In this document: in pieces, positions 32,132-40,084 of the stretch
Layout of the letters: each line of letters starts with the position of its first letter
Numbering within the stretch: the stretch's first letter is position 1
Virus record (IMG/VR): IMGVR_UViG_3300017763_000005
Location: 33,607 to 97,606 of that record
Source: a virus
Length of the DNA stretch: 64,000 nucleotides
Reading direction: 5' to 3' (one strand)
Made by a program: the position numbers and the translations under genes
The notes under the pieces: generated by a model
The model's input: the letters and a program-made list of their open reading frames with translations, nothing else
The model's database searches: none
Told to the model about the DNA's origin: nothing

Positions 32132-33063
32132 TTGAATTTGACTCCTGCCATTACTTCAGTTAAACATGCAACCATATTCAATTCATGGTCAGCAACAAAA
32201 CTGTTTTTATATTGATAATCTGCCAAGATCAAAACCAATTGTGGTATTGATTGTGGCTCTACGAATTCGTTCATGTTATCGTATATTTTACGAAACATCG
32301 ATGCTGGTTCAGTGTCAATGTTATCTGCAACCCATTGTCTCATCTGTTTAAAGTTTTTAATTTTAAGAGAATTCATCAGAGTATCTAACGATATATCCGT
32401 TGCGTTTGCAAGTATTCCACTATCAATCTTACCAAAGTTAGAGTATCTTTGTAACTCATTTAATGTTCTACGAAAGTCTGGAAAGTATTTAATAATCAGT
32501 TCAGCAAGAACAGCTGGATCTGAATTGATATTTTCAACTGATAATATTTGCTGTACTCTTTGCATGAACATACCAGCCAAAGCATCTCTTTCTTTCTTTG
32601 GCATAGCAAATTCAATAACACTACATCTTGAATGTAATGGTTCAATAACACGATTTTTAAAGTTGCATGTTAATATAAACCTACAGTTAGCTGAAAACTC
32701 TTCAATAAATCCACGCAAAGCTGGTTGAGTGGATTGTGGATTAAGGTAGTCCGCTTCGTCTAAGATGACGACTTTGTAGCCGCCTGATAAGGAAACTGAC
32801 GAAGCGAACTGTTTGATTTTATTTCTAAGTGTATCAATGCCTGATTCTTCTGATCCATTAATAATAATGTAATCTAAATCAAGTTCATTACAAAGCGCAC
32901 GAGCAACTGTGGTTTTACCTGTACCCGCTGTTCCAGTGAGCATCATATTTTGAAGCTCACCACCTGAAACTATGTTTGCAAATGTTTTAGTTAAGTCTTG
33001 AGAGAGTATACACTCTTCGATTTTCTTTGGTCTATACTTTTCAACCCATAGGAATTCATTCAT
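32128..33063 (-). CDS. 44: Clamp-loader large subunit gp44 (AAA+ ATPase)
   Basis: 311 residues. Walker A TGTAGTGKTTVARAL, Walker B KVVILDEADYLN, the sensor region RFILTCNFKNRVIEP and the Arg finger in HSRCSVIEF identify an RFC-type ATPase. With gp62 it loads the gp45 clamp at primer ends. Starts MNEFLWVEKYRPKKIEECI, the usual WVEKYRP opening. Overlaps the 33056-33319 gene by 8 bases. Confidence 0.96.
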   Translation of the reverse strand: MNEFLWVEKYRPKKIEECILSQDLTKTFANIVSGGELQNMMLTGTAGTGKTTVARALCNELDLDYIIINGSEESGIDTLRNKIKQFASSVSLSGGYKVVILDEADYLNPQSTQPALRGFIEEFSANCRFILTCNFKNRVIEPLHSRCSVIEFAMPKKERDALAGMFMQRVQQILSVENINSDPAVLAELIIKYFPDFRRTLNELQRYSNFGKIDSGILANATDISLDTLMNSLKIKNFKQMRQWVADNIDTEPASMFRKIYDNMNEFVEPQSIPQLVLILADYQYKNSFVADHELNMVACLTEVMAGVKFK

Positions 33064-33319
33064 TGATTACCTCCCATGATTCAACTGTATCAAGTCTAAA
33101 TGATCTCCAAGCATCTTTGTCAAGAGACCAGACTGGAAACGCTTCCATCTCATTAGCTGAATAATTAATAGTAGATGATATTCCATTATCTTTTAAGATG
33201 TCAACATTTAATGTACAAGGCATAACTCTTATTTCGCCTGTATCGATTTTTTTAAATGTGACTGTGACTTGCCCTTTTTGTAAAGCCTCAAGCAATTTGG
33301 CTCTTTCATTTGTTTTCAT
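33056..33319 (-). CDS. Small SH3-barrel-like protein (DUF2693-like)
   Basis: 87 residues. GQVTVTFKKIDTGEIRVMPC, then VWSLDKDAWRSFRLDTV fits the short strand-rich proteins annotated as DUF2693 or SH3-like fold. Transcribed with gp44, whose start it overlaps. Possibly nucleic-acid binding; not proven. Confidence 0.65.
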   Translation of the reverse strand: MKTNERAKLLEALQKGQVTVTFKKIDTGEIRVMPCTLNVDILKDNGISSTINYSANEMEAFPVWSLDKDAWRSFRLDTVESWEVINE

Positions 33320-33340
33320 AATATATCCTATAATAAATGT

Positions 33341-33359
33341 GAGGGGAATTCCACCCCTC
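33341..33359 (-). terminator. Hairpin between 33365-33619 and the clamp-loader unit
   Basis: 6-bp GAGGGG/CCCCTC stem with a 7-base loop; the minus-strand continuation is T-rich (ACATTTATT) but without a pure T-run. Probably a partial terminator or mRNA 3' end. Confidence 0.55.
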
Positions 33360-33364
33360 TATGA

Positions 33365-33619
33365 TTAAGACTCTTCAGTTGATTCAACTTCAGGTACTTC
33401 ACCTTCTGGTTGATCTTCACCTTTTGGAGCAGCAGCTTCTAAGAATTTTACAACTCTATTTCTTAAGCTTCCAACTGCTTCAAGTTCAGGACCTTCAAAC
33501 CCGCCTCTCTTTGAACACAAATCAATGATTTGTACCATAGTGGCGATATCTTGAAGACCAAGCTGAACTGGTTCTTCTACTACAGTCTCAACGTTTTCGT
33601 TATTCACGTCTTCTGACAT
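33365..33619 (-). CDS. Small acidic conserved protein between gp45 and gp44
   Basis: 84 residues, very acidic, with an ordered middle (LGLQDIATMVQIIDLCSKRG, GSLRNRVVKFLEAAAP) and disordered acidic ends. A protein of this type lies next to gp45 in T4-like marine phages. A late element lies upstream at 33688, and an AGGAGA ribosome site precedes the ATG. Function unknown; a sliding-clamp or late-transcription partner is conceivable. Confidence 0.65.
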   Translation of the reverse strand: MSEDVNNENVETVVEEPVQLGLQDIATMVQIIDLCSKRGGFEGPELEAVGSLRNRVVKFLEAAAPKGEDQPEGEVPEVESTEES

Positions 33620-33638
33620 AATCTTCTCCTATGCATAG

Positions 33639-33698
33639 TTACGAAATAAAGAAGACCCGACCATCGGCATCTTCCATTCCTACAATATATTTATACAT
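33639..33698 (-). other. Possible 19-codon leader ORF
   Basis: ATG at 33698, overlapping the last codon of gp45, runs 19 codons (MYKYIVGMEDADGRVFFIS) to a TAA, then 19 bases to the next gene. The composition looks protein-like, and an internal ATG has GTAGGA just before it. It could be a translated micro-ORF, a leader peptide or the remnant of a longer gene. Too short to be sure. Confidence 0.3.
33688..33695 (-). promoter_or_regulatory. T4-type late promoter element
   Basis: TATAAATA on the minus strand overlapping the gp45 stop codon and 68 bases upstream of the ATG at 33619. Partly coding, so chance cannot be excluded. Confidence 0.45.
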
Positions 33699-34362
33699 TG
33701 TAGCTTGAGTTTTTCTCAAGAGCGATAAAATAATCCACTGGATAGTTACTGTTAGTCCAGTTAGAGATTAGCTTTGAGCTTATGCTTACAAAGTAATCGC
33801 CTGGTAGTAACTTCAAGTTTGGAATACTTACCACGAAGTTAAATTCATTTTTACATGAATTGTCTTTATCTAGTTCAATCTCAAACACGTTTGAAGTTGA
33901 GTCTCTTGTATCTAATACAGAAGCTTCAATTATTCCATTGTTGCCTGTGATTGCTAGTTCAGTATGACCTAAAACAGCTGCAGCTTTTCGAATCTGATTT
34001 AGTTTATCTTCTTCGATATTAACTCCAAGCTCTGGATCAGGCATCTGAATTTCTTTTTGAGGTGTGGTTAGGATATCGCTTTCAGAAAAGAAATATCTAA
34101 TCTTTTGTCCACTACCTTGAATTAATACTGACTTGTCTTCGAACTGTAAAGTTGGTTGGTCAATCAAACTTAAGACTGATAAGAATTCATTTAAGTCATA
34201 GACTCCAAACTCTTGTGGAAAGTCTTCTACAATAGTTGCTGATGCAAGAATCGTTTTAGACTCTGAAATTGTCTTTAATTTTTGACCTGGTTGAAATACC
34301 AAGTTAGGATTAATTGTTGCGAAGTTTTTTAACACATTCACGGTGTCATTTGATAGATTCAT
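33691..34362 (-). CDS. 45: Sliding clamp gp45
   Basis: 223 residues, equal to T4 size. MNLSNDTVNVLKNFATINPN, VFQPGQKLKTISESKTILAS and GVYDLNEFLSVLSLIDQP are gp45-like; the two-domain PCNA fold continues to SYNV. The trimeric clamp tethers DNA polymerase and, in T4, activates late transcription with gp33 and gp55. Behind its own promoter at 34382. Confidence 0.95.
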   Translation of the reverse strand: MNLSNDTVNVLKNFATINPNLVFQPGQKLKTISESKTILASATIVEDFPQEFGVYDLNEFLSVLSLIDQPTLQFEDKSVLIQGSGQKIRYFFSESDILTTPQKEIQMPDPELGVNIEEDKLNQIRKAAAVLGHTELAITGNNGIIEASVLDTRDSTSNVFEIELDKDNSCKNEFNFVVSIPNLKLLPGDYFVSISSKLISNWTNSNYPVDYFIALEKNSSYNV

Positions 34363-34381
34363 ATTTTCTCCATAATAATAT

Positions 34382-34410
34382 ATTATACCATACTTTCATC
34401 GTTATGTAAA
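34382..34410 (-). promoter_or_regulatory. Sigma70-type promoter for gp45
   Basis: TTTACA (34410-34405), 17-base spacer, TATAAT (34387-34382) with TATGG. Overlaps no coding sequence; ends 4 bases from the stop of the 98-residue gene upstream. Confidence 0.85.
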
Positions 34411-34413
34411 CGA

Positions 34414-34710
34414 TTATTTTTGATTTTTGTCATGACAGTCTAAAGCGATAATAGCATAATGCAAAATCTTTAAAAGATCAGCTCTATTATGTCCTTCTTT
34501 CTTACCATATCTTTGAGCGTACTTAAGTACATTACCCAAAGAAAATCCCATACCATGACCACAATCAATAATGAATTCAGTTGATTGAAACTGATTTTTT
34601 GAATAGTGGCCGCCGTAAGTTTTATCAATATAAGCTTGAAGCTCTGTAATCAGAGCTTTCTCATTAAACTTATAGTCAATTTGCTTAGATGATTTTTTAA
34701 ACATCATCAT
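34414..34710 (-). CDS. DUF3310-like small protein
   Basis: 98 residues. GHYSKNQFQSTEFIIDCGHG, then GFSLGNVLKYAQRYGKKEG and RADLLKILHYAIIAL match the DUF3310 pattern (H-Y, F-x-L-G-N-x-x-K-Y-x-x-R-x-G-K-K, D-L-x-K). That family is frequently annotated as nucleotide-kinase-like without proof. It overlaps the MoxR-like gene by 14 bases. Confidence 0.7.
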   Translation of the reverse strand: MMMFKKSSKQIDYKFNEKALITELQAYIDKTYGGHYSKNQFQSTEFIIDCGHGMGFSLGNVLKYAQRYGKKEGHNRADLLKILHYAIIALDCHDKNQK

Positions 34711-35854
34711 ATTCTCCTACATCAGGATATTCAACTTCAGGAGTTACAATCTCATCGGCATCTACTTTGCTGTAGAGATCGAGGAATGCTTCCTTTGTAT
34801 CATTATCAAACCTTGAAATACAAAGATCAATTGCTTTGTCTCTTTTATCAAAGATTGAAAACGTTTGAACAATGTGGCAAAGTCTTCTAGTTGAAATAAC
34901 TTCATCAACACCATCATCGTAAAAAGTTTTACGTATAATGTCAGCCCATGTTACGAGCTTATCAGCAAAGTCGCTGTCTACACAATTGAATTTCTCCATG
35001 TGTTTTAATACAATCTTTTTTTCGATTGATAGCGATGGGAACTGCTGATCTACTGATATTGTAAATCTTTCGAGGAAAGCATCATCAATGATCGAAGCAG
35101 CTGTAAATCTGCCGTCATCAGAACCTTTACCTTTTGTATTTGCTGTGGCAATAACATTGAAGCCTTCAGCAGGATATACAATATCGCCAGTCTTTTTGAC
35201 TAGGACTGGTTTGCCTTCAAGGATTCCTTGTAAACACATGATTTTATTTGTTGCTCTATCGATCTCATCGAGGAGTAACACTGCGCCATTTTCCATAGCT
35301 TTTAAAACTGGACCTTTAGAGAAAACTGTTTCTCCATTGATAAGTCTAAATCCACCAAGCAAATCATCCTCATCAGTTTCAGGATTGATTTGAACTCTTA
35401 TAAACTCTTTGCCGACTTTAGCACATGCTTGTTCGACCATAAAAGTTTTACCGTTGCCAGATAGACCAGCAATATAAGTTGGATAGAACATATTTGATTT
35501 TATGATTTTTACAATATCGTGATATGCTCCCCAAGCAATAAATGTATCATCAATTTGAGCGAAGTTCTTTTCTTCGTTTACTATTGATTGCATTTGAGCA
35601 GCTTGAGCAGGGATGCTGTTTACTACAGAAGTACTGATTGCAGACTCTCTTAGAGGTTCAATCAAACCAGCAAGATCATAAGTACCAATCTTGACTCTGT
35701 TAGATTTTTGCATAAGTGGATCCCAGTCTTTTCCTGAGTATCCAAACGATTCGCCAACTTCGACGATCGCATTTTTTCTGAATTGAGTTTGATCAGGATA
35801 TCTGATCGCAAGCTCTTTTAAGATTATTTCAGTTGATTTTTTCAAGTTATTCAT
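34697..35854 (-). CDS. cobS: MoxR/CobS-like AAA+ ATPase
   Basis: 385 residues. Walker A YIAGLSGNGKTFMVEQ, Walker B GAVLLLDEIDRATN, sensor ATANTKGKGSDDGRF and Arg finger DAFLERFTI form a MoxR-class AAA+ core (about 120-340). The N-terminal 100 residues are helical. The next gene upstream encodes a VWA-domain protein, the standard MoxR partner. CobS naming follows the T4-like cyanophage annotations; cobalt chelation here is unsupported. Transcribed from the promoter at 35889. Confidence 0.85.
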   Translation of the reverse strand: MNNLKKSTEIILKELAIRYPDQTQFRKNAIVEVGESFGYSGKDWDPLMQKSNRVKIGTYDLAGLIEPLRESAISTSVVNSIPAQAAQMQSIVNEEKNFAQIDDTFIAWGAYHDIVKIIKSNMFYPTYIAGLSGNGKTFMVEQACAKVGKEFIRVQINPETDEDDLLGGFRLINGETVFSKGPVLKAMENGAVLLLDEIDRATNKIMCLQGILEGKPVLVKKTGDIVYPAEGFNVIATANTKGKGSDDGRFTAASIIDDAFLERFTISVDQQFPSLSIEKKIVLKHMEKFNCVDSDFADKLVTWADIIRKTFYDDGVDEVISTRRLCHIVQTFSIFDKRDKAIDLCISRFDNDTKEAFLDLYSKVDADEIVTPEVEYPDVGEYDDV

Positions 35855-35888
35855 AATATAGTTTTCTCCTTATCTTTATTATTTGTAT

Positions 35889-35917
35889 ATTATACCATAG
35901 TTCGGCGCATTTGTAAA
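35889..35917 (-). promoter_or_regulatory. Sigma70-type promoter for the MoxR-like gene
   Basis: TTTACA (35917-35912), 17-base spacer, TATAAT (35894-35889) with TATGG. Preceded by repeat copy 2. Confidence 0.85.
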
Positions 35918-35965
35918 CGATTATTTTCACTTTTTTTGAAAATAATTGACAGAAAAGTGTTGATC
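35918..35965. repeat. Repeated promoter-upstream element, copy 2
   Basis: Plus strand carries GAAAATAATTGACAGAAAAG then TGTTGATCTT, matching copies 1 and 3 with a 9-10 base deletion in the AT-rich half. Ends exactly at the stop codon of the VWA gene. Confidence 0.7.
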
Positions 35966-38170
35966 TTATTCTGCAACTGCTTTACCGAAGTTAGTTAGTA
36001 GTGTTTTGTTAAGCTTTTTAGACTTACTAAACTTTTTAAATGCTGTGGTCAATTGACCTTTTGAAGCATCTTCAGCTGTAACAAATTCTTCTGCATCTGT
36101 TTCTAGTCTTTTAGATTTCAAAAAATAGAATTCGTTATAGCCAAGAGCATCTTTGAAAGTTACACATTTCTTTTTGTTGTATTCTTTCTGATACTTTCTC
36201 ATATTGCTGCTATCGTAGTAACAATCTTCATCGCAATCTTCAATTTTATATTTAAAGTTGTGAGCATTGTCTGCTAAGAAAAAGCCGATTGTAGTACAAC
36301 CAAATTTCTTTTGTAAGTTTTCAAGTAAGCTTTGAGTACCTCTTTTTCTTGTATCTTCTAGTTTAATATGCTCGCCCATAATATTTACAATAGCACCTTT
36401 GTAAGATTCTGTAAGAGTGTAATCTCTTTTACGATTTTTTACTATGCTGATTCCATTTGTATCTCCATCAGAGATTACTACGAAATTCATATTGTCAATG
36501 TTGTTTGCTCTTTTAAACTTATTAACCATTCTATGAGCAGCTATCAATGATTGATTAAGAGGTGTTGAACCATACTCTTCTTCTGGTGCCAATACATATC
36601 TTTCATAGAAACCATACTCACGTTTTGCAAGTACTTTTCTTAAGTAGATGTGGAATAAAGCTTCTTCATAATCTGCCTTTTTAAGAGTTGACGCAATTAC
36701 TTGAGGTAATGATAATCCACCGTGATGTACCTCTGATTCAATTTGAGCTATTGAATGGTCTTTTACTCCATCTTCCTCATCATATAACCATTGGCTTAAT
36801 CTTGGATTGCTATTCGTAAAACCATAAACATCAAACGGGATATTAACAGTTTTACAGAAAACAACTAAGTGTAAAAGTTGATCCATTACATTAGTCATAC
36901 ATTCTGACATAGAACCTGAGTAATCAATTAACATCATCATTCCATGATTTTTAGCATCAGCTAATTTTGTAACTCTTGCAAATATATCGTCGTTTGTTTT
37001 ATATGACCATAATCTATTTACATCAACTGAACCAGTTTTTGCAGTTTGAGCTCTTGTATATCTGAAAGCTGCTTTTCTCATTTCAAATTCTTTGACAGCA
37101 AAGTTGACATTTTGTTTGACAGTCTTAAGATATTGTTTAAACTCATATTCATGCATAGCAAGAGTCATTTCACTTTGGCCATCAAAATGTTCTAGTTTAG
37201 CTTGTCTTGATTTTTTAAGCTGAGCATATGGTGTGATAATAGCATCTCTTACTGGTTTACTAAATTCGTTACCAATAAGAGTTTGTGTACCACCTTCATT
37301 AATATCTAAGAGTGTATGCTCTTTTCTTCTAAATGCTTCATCTGTTTCAGAAACATCTTCTTCAGATGGTTTTTGGTCTTCAACATTTCCTTGATCATCT
37401 CCATCATCATCGGCCTTTGAAGGATCTCCTTTTGCTGAATCGTTTCCTTCTTCATCAGTTTCATCAATAGGATCTTGTTGTTCGTTTCCAGTATCTTTTG
37501 TTTGTTCATCTTGACTCTCCATATCATCGTGACCAGTTGGACTCATGTCATCCTCTTCTTCTTGACCTTCAGTTTCACTTTGTGATCCCATAGGTGGAGG
37601 TGTCATAAGCTCTTCTTGATTTTCTTTTGTATAAGCAAGAATATCTCTTACTAAATCAAGTACTTCATCAAATGTTTCTGTCTTCATTGATCTGTTATAG
37701 AAGACAAGTTCTTCATCTGACATAGGTACATCAAGGTGAGCACCAACTTTAGCCTTTAGGTTAATTTTATCGATAAGTTTAACTTGATCCCAATCTAAGT
37801 CTTCATCAACTCCAAAAAAGTCGTCTTCAAAAAGCTTTTTGTATCCTCTTGCCATTGGAGCAACAAGACCAACATAAGCTTCTTTAATGTGTCTTTCAAT
37901 TCTAGCATCTTCAACAACATTAATATAAGAACGAGGACAGCCTTCTAGTTTTTCAGGACTATCATGCCAGCCTTCGTATGGTGTAAATAAAGCATGTCCA
38001 ACTTCATGACCTATAAAAAGATCTGCGACATCTTTACCCATATCTTTCCAGAGTGGAATACCTAGAATTCTGTTTTTAATATCAAACCAAGCTGTTTTGT
38101 AATTACCATATTGCACAGTAATATTTTCTTTTGCTAAAAGCTTGGCAAGAGTGCTTTTGTGTTTAATCAT
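35966..38170 (-). CDS. VWA-domain metallopeptidase-like protein (CobT-like)
   Basis: 734 residues in three parts. N-terminus: FIGHEVGHALFTPYEGWHD with an HExxH zinc motif (HEVGH) and a possible downstream Glu in NVVEDARIERHI (residues ~50-95). Middle (about 195-275): a very acidic disordered linker. C-terminal half: MMMLIDYSGSMSECMTN, a D-x-S-G-S MIDAS motif, and FVVISDGDTNG of a von Willebrand A domain. With the adjacent MoxR-like ATPase it probably forms a chaperone or protease-like complex acting on protein assemblies. Own promoter at 38203. Confidence 0.82.
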   Translation of the reverse strand: MIKHKSTLAKLLAKENITVQYGNYKTAWFDIKNRILGIPLWKDMGKDVADLFIGHEVGHALFTPYEGWHDSPEKLEGCPRSYINVVEDARIERHIKEAYVGLVAPMARGYKKLFEDDFFGVDEDLDWDQVKLIDKINLKAKVGAHLDVPMSDEELVFYNRSMKTETFDEVLDLVRDILAYTKENQEELMTPPPMGSQSETEGQEEEDDMSPTGHDDMESQDEQTKDTGNEQQDPIDETDEEGNDSAKGDPSKADDDGDDQGNVEDQKPSEEDVSETDEAFRRKEHTLLDINEGGTQTLIGNEFSKPVRDAIITPYAQLKKSRQAKLEHFDGQSEMTLAMHEYEFKQYLKTVKQNVNFAVKEFEMRKAAFRYTRAQTAKTGSVDVNRLWSYKTNDDIFARVTKLADAKNHGMMMLIDYSGSMSECMTNVMDQLLHLVVFCKTVNIPFDVYGFTNSNPRLSQWLYDEEDGVKDHSIAQIESEVHHGGLSLPQVIASTLKKADYEEALFHIYLRKVLAKREYGFYERYVLAPEEEYGSTPLNQSLIAAHRMVNKFKRANNIDNMNFVVISDGDTNGISIVKNRKRDYTLTESYKGAIVNIMGEHIKLEDTRKRGTQSLLENLQKKFGCTTIGFFLADNAHNFKYKIEDCDEDCYYDSSNMRKYQKEYNKKKCVTFKDALGYNEFYFLKSKRLETDAEEFVTAEDASKGQLTTAFKKFSKSKKLNKTLLTNFGKAVAE

Positions 38171-38202
38171 TGAGTTTCCTTATCTTTTTGATTTATATAT
38201 CT

Positions 38203-38231
38203 ATTATACCATAGTTCAGCGCATATGTAAA
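38203..38231 (-). promoter_or_regulatory. Sigma70-type promoter for the VWA metallopeptidase gene
   Basis: TTTACA (38231-38226), 17-base spacer, TATAAT (38208-38203) with TATGG. Preceded by repeat copy 3 and the tRNA gene. Confidence 0.85.
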
Positions 38232-38280
38232 CGTTTTTTGGTGAAATAATTGAAAATAGTTGACAGAAAAGTGTTGTTCT
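38232..38280. repeat. Repeated promoter-upstream element, copy 3
   Basis: Plus strand GAAATAATTGAAAATAG then TTGACAGAAAAGTGTTGTTC, nearly identical to copy 1. Lies between the promoter and the 3' end of tRNA-Thr. Confidence 0.75.
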
Positions 38281-38291
38281 TCTGAGAAAAG

Positions 38292-38367
38292 TGGTGCTGG
38301 TAGTCGGATTCGAACTGACGACCTACTGATTACAAATCAGTTGCTCTACCAACTGAGCTATACCAGC
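38292..38367 (-). tRNA. tRNA-Thr (anticodon TGT)
   Basis: 76 bases including encoded CCA. Acceptor stem GCTGGTA/TACCAGC, D arm GCTCAGTTGGTAGAGC, anticodon stem ACTGA/TCAGT with loop TTTGTAA (anticodon TGT, reads ACA), T arm with TTCGAAT and one A-C mismatch in the stem, discriminator A. It starts 2 bases after the gp46 stop codon and is probably cut out of the 41.9-38.3 kb transcript. Confidence 0.93.
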
Positions 38368-38368
38368 A

Positions 38369-40084
38369 TTATTTAATCTTTGAGAAATTCCTCTCTTTGA
38401 AGAATTCTATCTTACTTCTGAACTTATTTTCTAATACATCGCCTTTATGAGATATAATGAATACATTACTTCCATCATCAAGAGTATCTAGAATCTTTGT
38501 GAGGTTATCTACACCATCTAAGTCTAGACTTGAATCGAATGTTTCATCAAGAATAAGCAAATTAGATGCTGCACTATTCTTCATTTTAGCTATTTGTCTC
38601 CATGTAAAGAGAAGAGCTAAGTCGATTCTTTGTTTTTCTCCTTCTGAAAAGGAAGCATAGTTAAATGAATCACGATGACGAGATCGAATAGTCTCATTAA
38701 AGTTTTCATCTAAATGAAATGACACAAAGAAATCTAAGATCTGTAAGTATTGGTTAATTAATCTATTCATCACTGGCAAATATTGCTTAATGACTTTAGT
38801 TTTAATTCCAGTATCTTTGAGCATTTCTCCTATGACTTCATTATAGGTTCTTTCTTCTACATACTCAAGTTTCTTTTCAGTTGATGTATCTTTATTCTTT
38901 CTTAATGAAGTAAGTTCTTTCTTTGCTTTTGATACGTCTCCAGTTTGACCTTGTAGACCATCAATTTCTTTCTGTACTTTATTAACTTCTTTTTGTAAAA
39001 GAGCAATTGCATCATTGTTACTATTTATCTTTTGTTGTTTTTGACGGAGCTTATTTAAACTATTAGATACTTCTTGTTGCTCAACTTTTAACTCATCAAT
39101 ATTTTTAGTTAAGTCTTGTTTAGCAGTTTGTATCTCTTTTGCTTTATCTTTTAAAAGACCAAGCTTTTCAGTTTTCTTTTCTTCTTCAATAGGTTGATCA
39201 CACGTCGGACATTCATCATTCTCTTCATAGAATCTTGACTCGTCAACTAAACCTTTAATCTTATCGTTGAATTGCATATCATATGAATCAAGTTGAGAAA
39301 GCTTTTTAACAATCTGTCCACTATGTTTTTCTTCAGTTGATATTGATGCTGATAAATTCTTCCCAAGCTGTTTGCTTTCGTCAAAGAGTTTATTGATTTG
39401 TTCTTTATGGTTTTCAATACTATCTCTTTTCTTTTCTATTTGATCATCGTTTAACTCTTGTAAGTCTTTTATATACTTGCCTTGAGCATCCATTTTAGTT
39501 TTAAGAATATCTATTTGATGATTAACATCAGTTAATTCATCTTTGATTTTAGAGTTTCTTTCTTTTAAAAGAGTATTCATCTTAGAAAAGATGTTAATGT
39601 CTAGTAAGTCTTCAATGATATTTCTTCTTGACCAAACAGGCAATTGCATGAATGGTATAAAAGAAGATGAACCAAGTACAACTACCTGGTGAAATGATTT
39701 ATGATTTAGCTTAAGGATATTTTGTTCTAAGAACTTTTGATAATCTCTTGCATTAGATGCTTGATTAATAAGATTACCATTTTGATATATTTCAAACTTA
39801 CCTGGCTTAATACCACGTATAATCTTAAACTCATGACTTCCTATAGTCATTTCAACTGTAACCAATGTACCTTTTTTATTGATACTATTAATCATTTGGT
39901 CTTTCTTAATATCTCTATGGGGTTTGCCAAAGAGTGCAAAGGATAGAGCATCAAGTAAAGTTGACTTACCTGCTCCATTCTGACCAACGATTAACGTTGA
40001 TGGTGTTTTATCTAATAATATTTTTATTGGATCGCTTCCAGTGGATAGAAAGTTCTTCCACTCACATGATTTAAAATGTATCAT
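38369..40084 (-). CDS. 46: Recombination endonuclease subunit gp46 (Rad50/SbcC-like)
   Basis: 571 residues. Walker A VGQNGAGKSTLLDALSFA, a long coiled coil interrupted by the zinc hook ECPTCDQPIEEE (C-x-x-C), signature FSEGEKQRIDLALLF and Walker B NLLILDETFDSSLD. With gp47 it resects DNA ends for recombination and degrades host DNA. Overlaps gp47 by 4 bases; tRNA-Thr follows. Confidence 0.96.
   Translation of the reverse strand: MIHFKSCEWKNFLSTGSDPIKILLDKTPSTLIVGQNGAGKSTLLDALSFALFGKPHRDIKKDQMINSINKKGTLVTVEMTIGSHEFKIIRGIKPGKFEIYQNGNLINQASNARDYQKFLEQNILKLNHKSFHQVVVLGSSSFIPFMQLPVWSRRNIIEDLLDINIFSKMNTLLKERNSKIKDELTDVNHQIDILKTKMDAQGKYIKDLQELNDDQIEKKRDSIENHKEQINKLFDESKQLGKNLSASISTEEKHSGQIVKKLSQLDSYDMQFNDKIKGLVDESRFYEENDECPTCDQPIEEEKKTEKLGLLKDKAKEIQTAKQDLTKNIDELKVEQQEVSNSLNKLRQKQQKINSNNDAIALLQKEVNKVQKEIDGLQGQTGDVSKAKKELTSLRKNKDTSTEKKLEYVEERTYNEVIGEMLKDTGIKTKVIKQYLPVMNRLINQYLQILDFFVSFHLDENFNETIRSRHRDSFNYASFSEGEKQRIDLALLFTWRQIAKMKNSAASNLLILDETFDSSLDLDGVDNLTKILDTLDDGSNVFIISHKGDVLENKFRSKIEFFKERNFSKIK

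Noticed and set aside
34697-38170. Cobalamin-biosynthesis function (CobS/CobT cobaltochelatase)
   Set aside because: No other cobalamin gene is seen; the VWA partner has an HExxH motif and the pair fits a general MoxR-VWA system better.
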